A DNA stretch of 64,000 bases, taken from positions 2,188,501 to 2,252,500 of the forward strand of contig NZ_AP018712.1 in the NCBI RefSeq assembly GCF_014701195.1, given 5' to 3'. The DNA is from Tepiditoga spiralis (GTDB lineage: Bacteria > Thermotogota > Thermotogae > Petrotogales > Petrotogaceae). Shown in pieces: positions 53,512 through 62,365 of the stretch. A model generated the notes under the pieces. It made no database searches, had not been told where the DNA came from, and saw only the letters and a list, made by a program, of their open reading frames with translations. The translations under genes and the position numbers were made by a program. The stretch's first letter is position 1. Each line of letters begins with the position of its first letter.

Positions 53512-53797
53512 GAAGGATAAAAAATAGTAGTTGAAAAAAAGGAATCTCCCGGTAAAATAAAAGTGTAGAGAGAAAACTAAAAATATTAAAAAAAGAAAAA
53601 GTCTCTTACAATGATTTTTTATTAATTTCTTAGGTATTGGAGCTTTTTGAATGTGTAAATCATTAAAATAGTATCAAATTTATTTATTTCAAAAATGATA
53701 TATATCTTTCTAAAATTTCTACATTTACATTAAAAAAACTTATTTGTTAACCTTGTATGGTAAAATAACAAAAACTAACGAAATTGGAGGGATTATT

Positions 53798-55519
53798 ATG
53801 AGATTTTCAAAGCTCTACGCACCAACCCTCAAAGAAGTACCTTCAGATGCAGATATAAAAAGCATGGAACTTCTTATTAGGGGAGGATTTATTAGAAAAG
53901 TAGCTTCAGGAGTATATTCTTATCTTCCTCTTGGATGGAAAGTAATAAGAAAAATAGAAAATATAGTTAGAGAAGAAGTTAATGCAATAGGTGCACAAGA
54001 AATGTTAATGCCTGTTGTTCAACCAGCTGAACTTTGGAAACAAACTGGTAGATGGGATGATTATGGACCAGAAATGATGAAATTAACAGATAGACACAAT
54101 AGAAGTTTTACACTTGGTCCAACACATGAAGAAATGATAACACACATAGTAAAGAATGAACTCATTTCTTATAAACAACTTCCTACTACTTTGTATCAAA
54201 TAGCAACAAAGTATAGAGATGAAATAAGACCAAGATTTGGTGTTTTAAGAGCAAGAGAATTTATTATGAAAGATGCTTATTCATTTCATACAAGCGAAGA
54301 ATCTTTAGATGAAACTTACAATGATTTTTATAAAGCATATGAAAAAATTTTAAATAGAATGGATGTTGAATTTGTTGCAGTTGAAGCTGATACAGGGGCA
54401 ATTGGAGGTAGTAATTCTCATGAATTTCAAGTTTTAGCAGAATCTGGGGAAAGTACTATCTTTTATTGTTCAGAATGTGGATATTATGCAACAGATGAAA
54501 AAGCAGAGTCTGGAACAAAGTTTGAAAAAACAATTGAAGAAATGAAAGATTTAAAGATTGTAGACACACCAAATCAAAAAACAATTGAAGAAATTTCAAA
54601 GTTTTTAAATACAACTCCTCAAAATACAATAAAATCTATTTTATTAAAAGGTAAAGAAGGTTGGGTTCTTGCTCTAATAAGAGGTGACTATGAAATAAAT
54701 TTATCAAAAATAAGAACCGTTGCAAATGATCAAACATTAGATTTAGGAGAACCAGGAGAAATTTGGAATAAATTTAATGTTGAGATAGGCTTTATTGGTC
54801 CTATTGGCATAAAAGATGTAAAAATAATTGCAGATTACAGTATAAAAACCATAAACAATGGAGTAACAGGAGCACTTGAACAAGATAAACATTATATAAA
54901 TGTTAATGAAGGAAGAGATTTTAATGTTGATATTTATTCAGATATTAGAATAATATCTGAAAATGAACCTTGTCCAAAGTGTGGTGCTTCATTAAAGTCT
55001 AAAAAAGGTATAGAAGTTGGACAAGTTTTTAAACTTGGAACTAAATACTCTGAAAAGATGAATGGAGTATATGCTGATGAAAATGGAAGACCAAAACCAT
55101 ACATAATGGGATGTTATGGTTGGGGAATTTCAAGAACCCTTGGTGCAATAGTTGAACAACTGCATGATGAAAATGGAATAAAATGGCCAAAGGCTATTGC
55201 ACCATTTGAAGTAATAGTTATAAATGCAGCAAAAACTCCTGAAGCTTTACAAAAGTCCGAAGAAATTTACAATGAACTGTTAAAAAAAGGATATGATGCT
55301 GCACTTGATGATAGAAAAGTATCTCCAGGTTTTAAATTTAAGGATAGCGATTTAATGGGAATTCCTTTAAAAATTGTTGTTGGTCGTTCTTTTAAAGAAG
55401 GAAACGTTGAATTAAAATTAAGAAATGAAAAAGATGGAGAAATATTAAAAGCTGATACAGAAAGTATTTTAGAAAAGGTTGAAGAAAAATTAAACAATTA
55501 TAAACCAATAAAAAAATAA
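53798..55519 (+). CDS. proS: Prolyl-tRNA synthetase
   Basis: This 573-residue class II synthetase, bacterial type, opens with [15 protein letters not shown]. Motif 1 lies near [20 protein letters not shown], motif 2 is [19 protein letters not shown], and motif 3 is [17 protein letters not shown]. An INS editing domain (about 230-390, [20 protein letters not shown]) would clear Ala-tRNA(Pro). The C-terminal anticodon-binding domain is present. ATG 53798 with TTGGAGG upstream; a longer in-frame TTG start has no ribosome site. The 286 bases before it hold no gene that I can see. Confidence 0.97.
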   Translation: MRFSKLYAPTLKEVPSDADIKSMELLIRGGFIRKVASGVYSYLPLGWKVIRKIENIVREEVNAIGAQEMLMPVVQPAELWKQTGRWDDYGPEMMKLTDRHNRSFTLGPTHEEMITHIVKNELISYKQLPTTLYQIATKYRDEIRPRFGVLRAREFIMKDAYSFHTSEESLDETYNDFYKAYEKILNRMDVEFVAVEADTGAIGGSNSHEFQVLAESGESTIFYCSECGYYATDEKAESGTKFEKTIEEMKDLKIVDTPNQKTIEEISKFLNTTPQNTIKSILLKGKEGWVLALIRGDYEINLSKIRTVANDQTLDLGEPGEIWNKFNVEIGFIGPIGIKDVKIIADYSIKTINNGVTGALEQDKHYINVNEGRDFNVDIYSDIRIISENEPCPKCGASLKSKKGIEVGQVFKLGTKYSEKMNGVYADENGRPKPYIMGCYGWGISRTLGAIVEQLHDENGIKWPKAIAPFEVIVINAAKTPEALQKSEEIYNELLKKGYDAALDDRKVSPGFKFKDSDLMGIPLKIVVGRSFKEGNVELKLRNEKDGEILKADTESILEKVEEKLNNYKPIKK

Positions 55520-55543
55520 TCCCGTTAGGGATTATTTTTTTAT
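55514..55543 (+). terminator. Intrinsic terminator after proS
   Basis: AAATAATCCC, loop GTTA, GGGATTATTT is followed by a T-run, overlapping the proS stop codon. Confidence 0.88.
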
Positions 55544-55657
55544 TTCAGAGAGGTTTTTGGGTTATTTGTTGTTTTGTTGTCAAGATAATTATACTTTATT
55601 ATTTTTTTGTATTAGTATGAATAAAGTACAAAAAATATGTTACTTTAGTAACTATTA

Positions 55658-57442
55658 TTAAACTCCTTTTGCTATAAATTCAAATTGTGACATATACAAA
55701 TTATAATAATAACCTCTTTTTTCAATTAATTCATCGTGTGTTCCGGATTCAACTATCTTTCCTTTATCTATATACATTATTCTATCAGCATCTCTAATTG
55801 TTGAAAGTCTATGAGCAATTACAAATGATGTTCTGTTTTTTAAAAGTTTCTTTATACCTTCTTGTACCAATTTTTCTGTATGTGTATCTATATTTGATGT
55901 TGCTTCATCAAGTATTAATATTTTTGGATCTGCAAGTAAAGCTCTTGCAAGAGATATTAATTGCCTTTGTCCAACAGAAAGTCTGGTACCTCTTTCATTT
56001 ACATTTGTATCATATCCTTTTTCTAAACTCATTATGTAATCATGAATACCTACAATTTTTGCAACCTTAATAATTTCTTCATCAGTTGCGTTAAGTTTTC
56101 CATATTTTATATTTTCTTTTATACTTTCAGAAAACAAAAAAGTGTCTTGAAGCATTATTCCCATTTGAGATCTAAAAGATTCCAATTCAACAGTTTTTAT
56201 ATCTACTCCATCAACTAAAATTTTTCCAGAAGTTACATCATAAAATCTTGATAAAAGATTTATGATAGTTGTTTTTCCTGCGCCAGTTGGTCCAACAAGT
56301 GCTATTACTTCACCAGCATTAACTTTAAAATTGACTTTATGGAGAACTGGTATACCTGTTTCGTATTCAAAAGATACATTTTTAAATTCAACTTCTCCAT
56401 TTATTTTTTTCATCTTATTTGTAGAATAATCTTTTATATTAGGTTCTATTTCTAGTATTTCAAATATTCTATCTGCTGCAGAAAAACTGGTAACTAATGT
56501 GTTATAAAAGTTTGCTATATTCATTATTGGACGCCAAAACATACTTATATACCATGTAAAAGCAACTAAAGTACCTATTGTTATACTTTTTTCATCTATC
56601 ATTTTAACACTATAAAAATACACTATTACCATTCCAAGTCCCCATGAAAGTTGTACCATTCCCCAAAATAAGTCTTGAAGTTTAACAGCTTTTATAAAAG
56701 AATTTGTCATTTCATCAACAAAGTTATTGTAAGAATTTATTGCCTTTTCTTCGGCAACAAATGATTGGACTACTCTTATTCCAGAAAAATTTTCATGTGT
56801 ATAAGCATTTAAATTAGATTTTTTCTTTCTAAATAAGTCCCACCTTTTTCTACTCAAAATTTCTATAGTAAAAAGTCCAATGAATAAAAGCGGTAATATA
56901 GATATACTAACGAGTGCCAATTTAAAGTTCATTGAAAACATTATTATAGTTACAAATACAATTCTTAATATTTCTGGTATAAATTGTTTTACAGAGTTTG
57001 AAAAGAATTGCTCTAATGATTTTACATCGCCTATTACTCTTGCAAGTATCTTACCTACAGGTCTGTCATCAAAAAATGAAAAAGAAAGTTTTTGAATATG
57101 TGAGTACAATTCTCTTCTTATGTTTACAACTATTCTATTTGTCATTTTTCCCATCATAGTTACTCTTAATTTTGAAATGATTAAGGCAAAAAAATTTAAT
57201 CCTATCATTATCATTCCTATTTTTAATAATCCATATATGTCATTGGCTTTTATATACTTGTCAATAGCAACTTTTAATAAGTATGGATTTAATAAGTTTA
57301 TTGCCATTACAAATATCATAAATACTGTTATTGTAAATACTGATAATTTAAATGGTTTCATATAATTTGCTAATCTCATTATTATTTCAAATTTTGATCT
57401 ATGTTTTAAAAATTCATCTTGTTTTATTGCATTTTTTGCCAT
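55658..57442 (-). CDS. ABC exporter half-transporter, canonical catalytic site (TM288-like)
   Basis: This 594-residue protein has six membrane segments and an ABC ATPase domain: Walker A GPTGAGKTT, signature LSVGQRQ (Val for the usual second Gly), Walker B with the catalytic Glu (ILILDEATSNID) and H-loop IAHRLST. It pairs with the next gene upstream, whose catalytic Glu is Asp. This asymmetric arrangement matches heterodimeric drug/lipid exporters such as TM287/TM288 and BmrCD: the non-canonical signature here completes the weak site. The start overlaps the upstream gene by one base. Confidence 0.93.
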   Translation of the reverse strand: MAKNAIKQDEFLKHRSKFEIIMRLANYMKPFKLSVFTITVFMIFVMAINLLNPYLLKVAIDKYIKANDIYGLLKIGMIMIGLNFFALIISKLRVTMMGKMTNRIVVNIRRELYSHIQKLSFSFFDDRPVGKILARVIGDVKSLEQFFSNSVKQFIPEILRIVFVTIIMFSMNFKLALVSISILPLLFIGLFTIEILSRKRWDLFRKKKSNLNAYTHENFSGIRVVQSFVAEEKAINSYNNFVDEMTNSFIKAVKLQDLFWGMVQLSWGLGMVIVYFYSVKMIDEKSITIGTLVAFTWYISMFWRPIMNIANFYNTLVTSFSAADRIFEILEIEPNIKDYSTNKMKKINGEVEFKNVSFEYETGIPVLHKVNFKVNAGEVIALVGPTGAGKTTIINLLSRFYDVTSGKILVDGVDIKTVELESFRSQMGIMLQDTFLFSESIKENIKYGKLNATDEEIIKVAKIVGIHDYIMSLEKGYDTNVNERGTRLSVGQRQLISLARALLADPKILILDEATSNIDTHTEKLVQEGIKKLLKNRTSFVIAHRLSTIRDADRIMYIDKGKIVESGTHDELIEKRGYYYNLYMSQFEFIAKGV

Positions 57443-59169
57443 TATAACACTTCCTTTATTTCTTTAAAATCTTTGAACTGTTGTTCATAAATTTCATAAT
57501 ATTTTCCTTTTTTTTGTAATAATTCATCATGTGTTCCTCTTTCTACTATTTCACCATTTTCTATAAAAATAATTTCATCAGCATTTTTAACAGCAGAAAT
57601 TCTATGCCCTATGATGAATGTTGTAACTTTATTTGGAAGTTTCTTTAAGTTTTTCAAAAGTTCAAATTCTGTATCCATATCCAATGCAGAAGTTGCATCA
57701 TCAAGAATGAGTACTTTAGAATTTTTATTGAATGCTCTGGCTATTGTAAGTCTTTGTTTTTGTCCTCCAGATAATCCTATACCTCTTTCACCAATTATAG
57801 TATTTTCTTTTTCTTTTAAATTGTATACAAAGTTAGAACAAGATAGTTTAATTGCTTCATTTATACTTTCATTTTTATTTACAAACTTTATATTTTCTTT
57901 TACACTTTCAGAAAACAAAAAATTATCTTGAAATACATTTGCTATGTTCTTTCTTAAAATATTTAATGGAATATCTTTTACATTATAACCATCGAAAGTA
58001 ATTTCACCTTCTGATACTTCATAAAATCTACTTATTAAATTGATCAGAGTAGTTTTTCCAGAACCAGTTGGGCCCATTATTGCAATAGTATTACCTGGTT
58101 TGGCTTCTAAATTTATATTTTTCAAGATATACTCATCTTCGTATTTAAAACTAACATTTTTAAATATTACATGACCTTTAAAAGTTTCTTTATTTAGATT
58201 ATTTGTTTCTTTATTTAAAAAAATTTCTGGTTTTGTATCAAAAATTTTATTTATTTTTTTTGCAGAAGCTTTACTTTCAGAAAACATATTAAAAAGCCAC
58301 CCAATTTCTCGCATAGGCCATATTAGCATCCAAATATATTGAGAAAAGCTTATTAATGTACCAATAGATAATTTTTCTCCAATAACCATCATTCCACCAA
58401 AAACAACGACTAAAACTACTGATAAATCACTTAAAAATTCTATTAGTGGAAAGTATCTTCCCCATATCCTCAACTTTTCAACATTCAAATCATAATTTTT
58501 TTCATTCATAGTTAAAAACTTTTTTATTTCGTATTTTTCTCTTGTAAAAGCTTTTACTAATCTTACTCCTGAAATATTTTCTTGAGCGGTTGTATTTATT
58601 TCAGCATTTTGATCACTGATTTTTTCAAATGCTTCTCCAATTTTTTTTTCAAATTCAAAGGCTAAATAAGCTATTAGTGGAGTAGTCAATAAACTAATTA
58701 ATGCTAATTTCCAATTTAAAAAAAAGATTATAGAAGATGCTGTTATAAAATACAATATATTTTCTATTAATAATCCCATACCAAAACCAACTAATGACCA
58801 AATGTTATCAATATCATTACCTATTCTTGACATTAGTTCTCCAGTATTCATTTTATCAAAAAATCCAAAATGTAAACTTTGTATATGTTTAAACAAATCT
58901 TTTCTTATATTTCCTTGAACCTTTCCACCAATATAATCAAAGGTAAACTCTCTTAAATATCCGAGCAAAGCTCTACTCAAGGAAATACCTGCTATACCTA
59001 ATAAAACTGTTTTTAATAAATTACGTTTATTTCCAATTAAAACATCATCTACCATTATTTTCATTAAATATGGATTAATCATATCAAGAATTATTCCTGC
59101 AATCATACAGAAGAAAGCAAAAAAAATCAATAATTTATATTTTTTTAAATATTTAAAAATTTTTTTCAT
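57442..59169 (-). CDS. ABC exporter half-transporter, degenerate catalytic site (TM287-like)
   Basis: This 575-residue protein has six membrane segments, Walker A GPTGSGKTT, a canonical signature LSGGQKQRL, and Walker B VLILDDATSALD in which Asp replaces the catalytic Glu; H-loop IGHRISA. Asp at this place is the mark of the inactive half of heterodimeric exporters (TM287, BmrC). With its partner it would export drugs, lipids or peptides across the inner membrane. Its start is overlapped by 17 bases by a 38-codon ORF, and a structured leader with hairpins lies further upstream. Confidence 0.93.
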   Translation of the reverse strand: MKKIFKYLKKYKLLIFFAFFCMIAGIILDMINPYLMKIMVDDVLIGNKRNLLKTVLLGIAGISLSRALLGYLREFTFDYIGGKVQGNIRKDLFKHIQSLHFGFFDKMNTGELMSRIGNDIDNIWSLVGFGMGLLIENILYFITASSIIFFLNWKLALISLLTTPLIAYLAFEFEKKIGEAFEKISDQNAEINTTAQENISGVRLVKAFTREKYEIKKFLTMNEKNYDLNVEKLRIWGRYFPLIEFLSDLSVVLVVVFGGMMVIGEKLSIGTLISFSQYIWMLIWPMREIGWLFNMFSESKASAKKINKIFDTKPEIFLNKETNNLNKETFKGHVIFKNVSFKYEDEYILKNINLEAKPGNTIAIMGPTGSGKTTLINLISRFYEVSEGEITFDGYNVKDIPLNILRKNIANVFQDNFLFSESVKENIKFVNKNESINEAIKLSCSNFVYNLKEKENTIIGERGIGLSGGQKQRLTIARAFNKNSKVLILDDATSALDMDTEFELLKNLKKLPNKVTTFIIGHRISAVKNADEIIFIENGEIVERGTHDELLQKKGKYYEIYEQQFKDFKEIKEVL

Positions 59170-59269
59170 TTTTTATCACCGTATCCTTTTTATTTTTAGT
59201 ATTATCAATAATGTCAACATCAAATTCTTTAGTAAAAATATCAATAACTTCAAAAACATCTTTTTTCAT
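59153..59269 (-). CDS. Small ORF (38 aa) overlapping the ABC exporter start
   Basis: ATG 59269, with GGAGTGAT upstream, encodes a 38-residue acidic then basic peptide (MKKDVFEVIDIFTKEFDVDI...). It ends 17 bases inside the exporter gene, so termination-reinitiation coupling is likely. It shares a weak pattern, I-x3-E-F-x-V-x-I-x-D, with the 36-residue ORF just upstream, suggesting the two arose by duplication. No known family; could be a transported peptide or a translated regulator. Confidence 0.6.
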   Translation of the reverse strand: MKKDVFEVIDIFTKEFDVDIIDNTKNKKDTVIKNEKNF

Positions 59270-59296
59270 AAAAATCACTCCTACCACAAAATTAAC

Positions 59297-59407
59297 CTAA
59301 AAACTATTAAGATCAACAATTTTGACTTTAAATTCATCAAGTATAATTTGAGAAATACAAAATCTTTTTTCTTTTCTTAAACCTTTTTCAATTGTTCTTT
59401 TTAACAT
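59297..59407 (-). CDS. Small ORF (36 aa) in the exporter leader
   Basis: ATG 59407 after AGGGAGGGATGACT encodes 36 residues, with a basic N-terminal half (MLKRTIEKGLRKEKRF) and a hydrophobic/charged second half (ISQIILDEFKVKIVDLNSF). The ribosome site is very strong for so short a gene. It is 27 bases from the 38-codon ORF. It may be a leader-core type precursor or a small regulator; no modification enzyme is adjacent. Confidence 0.6.
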   Translation of the reverse strand: MLKRTIEKGLRKEKRFCISQIILDEFKVKIVDLNSF

Positions 59408-59451
59408 AGTCATCCCTCCCTAATGTTTTTACTTGAATAATGTTTATAAAT

Positions 59452-59477
59452 AAAAAAATGAGCCTAAATAGGCCCAT
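59452..59477 (-). terminator. Second terminator in the exporter leader
   Basis: On the minus strand ATGGGCCTA ... TAGGCTCAT (one G-T pair) is followed by T7. It stands between the 24-codon leader peptide and the two small ORFs. Confidence 0.78.
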
Positions 59478-59480
59478 TTA

Positions 59481-59510
59481 TACAAACAAATACCTATATT
59501 TTTGTTTGTA
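59481..59510 (-). other. Middle hairpin of the exporter leader
   Basis: TACAAACAAA and its exact complement form a 10-bp stem around a 10-base loop, between the two terminator-like hairpins. No T-run follows. It may be a spacer hairpin or part of an alternative fold. Confidence 0.55.
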
Positions 59511-59544
59511 AAATTAAAGGGCCATAGCTGGATAGCTATAGCCC
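59509..59544 (-). terminator. First terminator / attenuator hairpin of the exporter leader
   Basis: On the minus strand GGGCTATAGCT, loop ATCC, AGCTATGGCCC forms an 11-bp stem (one G-T pair) followed by TTTAATTTT. The segment AGCTATCC at 59537-59530 (stem plus loop) is complementary to GGATAGCT within the leader peptide at 59599-59592, so an alternative pairing would break this hairpin. Confidence 0.75.
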
Positions 59545-59559
59545 GATTGTATTTTACAG

Positions 59560-59634
59560 TTAAATCTTTATAGACAAATACTTCGAGGTAAAGCTATCCC
59601 ATGAGTTACTTTGACTAAATAATCTTAAATTCAT
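59560..59634 (-). CDS. 24-codon leader peptide of the ABC exporter operon
   Basis: ATG 59634 with a perfect AAGGAGGT opens MNLRLFSQSNSWDSFTSKYL and four more residues. Codons 12-15 (Trp-Asp-Ser-Phe) contain GGATAGCT, which can pair with the downstream terminator hairpin. The arrangement recalls the bmrB leader peptide of the BmrCD heterodimeric multidrug exporter in Bacillus subtilis, where drug-stalled ribosomes prevent termination. Not related in sequence; the role is inferred from architecture. Confidence 0.7.
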   Translation of the reverse strand: MNLRLFSQSNSWDSFTSKYLSIKI

Positions 59635-59674
59635 AACTTTACCTCCTTTTTATTTTTTTGCTTTATGCTTATTC

Positions 59675-59692
59675 ATGTGTAATAATACACAT
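59675..59692. promoter_or_regulatory. 18-bp palindrome upstream of the leader peptide
   Basis: ATGTGTA, four bases, TACACAT: perfect 7-bp arms, about 30 bases before the leader peptide's ribosome site and 20-25 bases after a TTGACG-like hexamer on the minus strand. It may be an operator or a 5'-UTR hairpin. No good -10 box could be fixed. Confidence 0.45.
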
Positions 59693-59821
59693 TTTTTATT
59701 ACAAAATTATTTCGTCAAAAATATTTTAATGTTAATAAATTCATACTTTATATTTTTTTTATAACAAAATATATTTAATTAAACTTTTTATTATAATAAA
59801 AAAATACAACCTTTAATAAAT

Positions 59822-60313
59822 TTATTCATTAAAGGTTGTGTAAGTTTCTAAAATATTTTTAAATTCTTCATAATTTGTATTTAATTTACTACTTTCATAA
59901 AAAAGTAAGTCAAATTTGTCAGCAACACTTATAATCATACTTTCATATGGATAATTATTTTTTCCATAGTTCCAATTTTCATGATGAAATCTTATTATAT
60001 TTGAATATTCCTTAAAAAAATTAATGTCTTTCAATAATAAATATGCTATTTCAACATGTTTAGAATTTTTTTCAAAAATAAAGTTAAAAATTTGCTTAGC
60101 ATCATAGTTAGATATTATACCTATATCATGTATAAGAGAAGAAATAATTAATTTTTTTAAGCCTTTTTTATTCATATTTAATTTTTTACCAATTAAATAA
60201 GATAAAAAAGAGACTCTTTTCATATGACCATTTAATAGTGGAGAAGTTTTTTCAGAACATTCAGATATTGATGAAATAAATTCATTCATATTAAAACTTA
60301 TTGTATATTCCAT
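59822..60313 (-). CDS. Small HD-domain protein (HD-GYP-like)
   Basis: This protein of about 163 residues has HD motifs in order: GHMKRVSFLSYLIG, SSLIHDIGI, KHVEIAYLLL, RFHHENWNYG, and VADKFD. The HHExxxGxxY-like order resembles a minimal HD-GYP phosphodiesterase, though the GYP triad itself is not clear. It may act on a cyclic nucleotide, which would fit the c-di-GMP receptor PelD elsewhere in the window. ATG 60313 after TTTGGAG is preferred over an in-frame TTG at 60328. Confidence 0.8.
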   Translation of the reverse strand: MEYTISFNMNEFISSISECSEKTSPLLNGHMKRVSFLSYLIGKKLNMNKKGLKKLIISSLIHDIGIISNYDAKQIFNFIFEKNSKHVEIAYLLLKDINFFKEYSNIIRFHHENWNYGKNNYPYESMIISVADKFDLLFYESSKLNTNYEEFKNILETYTTFNE

Positions 60314-60391
60314 TTTATTCATCTCCAAAGAATGGGGTTAAAAATAAAAAATTTAAAATAAGTTGCTTTATATATCAATTATATCATTTTT

Positions 60392-61690
60392 TTATAAAAA
60401 TTTTAATATTTTTACTCTTAAAATTAAATAAAAAGTAGACACAATTAGCCCAATTAATGAAATAATAATTCCTATTTTCATAAAATCAAAAAATTTAATT
60501 TTTCTTTTAAAATTTGTTTCTATTATTCCCACAATTACCATGTTAGAGGCAGCACCACTTATAGTTCCATTTCCACCTAAACTTGCTCCAAGTGCCAATG
60601 CCCACCACAATTCATTTCCATATGGATTAATCAATATTAATTTTTGAATTATTGGTATAAATATTGTAACAACAGGTACTGCACCTATAAAAGCTGCAAG
60701 TATTCCAGATATCCATAAGACCAAAATTAAAGTTATTAATGGATGATTTGAAAATGATGAAATTATTCTTGTAATATCTGTTATTACATTTGTATCTTCT
60801 AAAGCTTTTACTATTGTAAATAATCCAACAAAGAAAAATAATGTATTCCATTCTACATCTCCAGCAATTTCTTCAAAATTTTTCTTTGATACTAAAAGCA
60901 TAACAGCTCCTCCAGTTAAGGCTATTAAAGAAGCTTCATAGTCTAAATATTCGTGAATTATAAAACCAAAGATTACCATAGAAAAGATTAATAATCCTTT
61001 ATATAACAGTTTTTTATCTGTTATAGCTTTTGATGGTTCTATTTGAAGTAATTTCTCAAATTTTTCTGGTGTTGCATTTTTTAATTCTTTATATTTGAAT
61101 AAAAAAAACAGTAAAGTTAATGAAAATATTAATAGTGTAGGCAGTATCATAACACTTAAAAATTCAATAAAGCCTTTATTTGAAGCACTTGCAACAAGTA
61201 TGTTTGGAGGGTCACCTATCATTGTAGCTGTTCCACCAATGTTTGCTGCGAATATCATAGGAAATAAAAAATATTCTGGTTTTATTTCTGCTTCTTGACA
61301 TATAAGTAAGATTACGGGTGAGAATAAAAGAAGTGTCGTAACATTATCTAACATACTTGATAAAACTGCTACTGCAATTAAGGTTAATATAAAAATAGAA
61401 ATAACATTACCCTTTGATTTTTTTACAATATAACCAGCTATTGCTTGAAAAACTCCAGTTGTTTTTAATATTCCAACAACAATCATCATTCCAAGTAATA
61501 TTCCCAAAGTATTAAAGTCTATAAAATCTCCAATTTTGGAAACTTTTATATTCTTAGAAACTTTTACGAGTGCGGCAAGTAGCCCCATAGAAAAAGCTAC
61601 TACTGATTTGTTTGTTTTACCAAAAATTATCAAATAATAAGTAACAAAAAAAATCCCAATAATTAAAATTTTTGATATTGATAAATCCAC
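60392..61690 (-). CDS. ArsB/NhaD (ion transporter superfamily) permease
   Basis: This 432-residue protein has about 11-12 hydrophobic segments. Two inverted halves each carry a re-entrant signature: ANIGGTATMIGDPPNILVA in the first and LGASLGGNGTISGAASNMV in the second, typical of the ArsB/NhaD/SLC13 group. SSMLDNVTTLLLFSPVIL is the usual metal/ion site neighbourhood. Likely a sodium/proton antiporter or oxyanion permease of the inner membrane; no ars genes are nearby, so arsenic export is not favoured. Confidence 0.88.
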   Translation of the reverse strand: MDLSISKILIIGIFFVTYYLIIFGKTNKSVVAFSMGLLAALVKVSKNIKVSKIGDFIDFNTLGILLGMMIVVGILKTTGVFQAIAGYIVKKSKGNVISIFILTLIAVAVLSSMLDNVTTLLLFSPVILLICQEAEIKPEYFLFPMIFAANIGGTATMIGDPPNILVASASNKGFIEFLSVMILPTLLIFSLTLLFFLFKYKELKNATPEKFEKLLQIEPSKAITDKKLLYKGLLIFSMVIFGFIIHEYLDYEASLIALTGGAVMLLVSKKNFEEIAGDVEWNTLFFFVGLFTIVKALEDTNVITDITRIISSFSNHPLITLILVLWISGILAAFIGAVPVVTIFIPIIQKLILINPYGNELWWALALGASLGGNGTISGAASNMVIVGIIETNFKRKIKFFDFMKIGIIISLIGLIVSTFYLILRVKILKFL

Positions 61691-61694
61691 TGTA

Positions 61695-62177
61695 TCATCC
61701 CCATTTGTTTAAAAATTTATCTATATCTTTTTTTAAGTAGTTCAATAAAATTGGATAATACATAATAAAGATATAATAAATAACATATAATGAAATTAAT
61801 AATATATTATTTTTTAAAGGTATATAGAGTTTATAAAAAGGTAAAAGTGCATATAACAAAAATGTATATACTATATATATAAATTTTGGTAAATTAAATT
61901 TATATATTAATATTGGTACAAAAAAGAAGACAAAAATACCAATACTTTCTATAATAAATCCACTAATAAAGATTAGAAAAATTAGTGAAACTGTATATAT
62001 GATAGAATTTTTTTTGTTTAAATAAAACATTCCAAGAGGTAATAAAATACTAATAATAGTTGGTGCTATTCTTAAAAATCTCGATAAAATAAATATCATA
62101 TAAAATGTTACAACGATCAGGGATGTGTAGGCAATCTTATTTTTTAGAAACAAGAGCAAAGATCCCCACCCATACAC
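61695..62177 (-). CDS. Small polytopic membrane protein of the DUF5685 cluster
   Basis: This protein of up to 160 residues has about five hydrophobic segments (AYTSLIVVTFYMIFILSRFL and on) and a lysine-rich C-terminus. GGTGGGGATC, a good ribosome site embedded in the last codons of the cysteine-rich gene, points to TTG starts at 62159 or 62153 rather than the GTG at 62177. Translation is therefore coupled to the cysteine-rich peptide. No family recognised. Confidence 0.72.
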   Translation of the reverse strand: MYGWGSLLLFLKNKIAYTSLIVVTFYMIFILSRFLRIAPTIISILLPLGMFYLNKKNSIIYTVSLIFLIFISGFIIESIGIFVFFFVPILIYKFNLPKFIYIVYTFLLYALLPFYKLYIPLKNNILLISLYVIYYIFIMYYPILLNYLKKDIDKFLNKWG

Positions 62178-62365
62178 TCACAAAGAGAATCAGCACATGC
62201 TATTGATCCTATACACTGTAAACAGTCTCCACAATCATTTCTTCTATATCCATAGTAACCTTCTCTGAATTTATTTATATCTTCTTTTAGTTCTTTATTT
62301 TTGTTATATTCTGAGAATAATTTTTTGAAGTTTCCCTCTTCCATCAATGTTTTTTTTGTTTTCAT
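62144..62365 (-). CDS. Cysteine-rich small protein
   Basis: This 73-residue protein (ATG 62365, GGGAG nine bases upstream) has a Lys/Glu-rich first half without cysteine (MKTKKTLMEEGNFKKLFSEY) and a C-terminal 31 residues with eight cysteines: CGDCLQC, then ACADSLCEC, then GGDLCSCF. The leader-plus-Cys-tail layout resembles metal-binding peptides or RiPP precursors. It overlaps the end of the DUF5685 gene by 62 bases in another frame and contains the ribosome site of the following membrane gene. Confidence 0.75.
   Translation of the reverse strand: MKTKKTLMEEGNFKKLFSEYNKNKELKEDINKFREGYYGYRRNDCGDCLQCIGSIACADSLCECMGGDLCSCF

Noticed and set aside
53744-53797. Earlier TTG start for proS
   Set aside because: No ribosome site and an N-terminal extension not seen in the family; GGAGG precedes ATG 53798.
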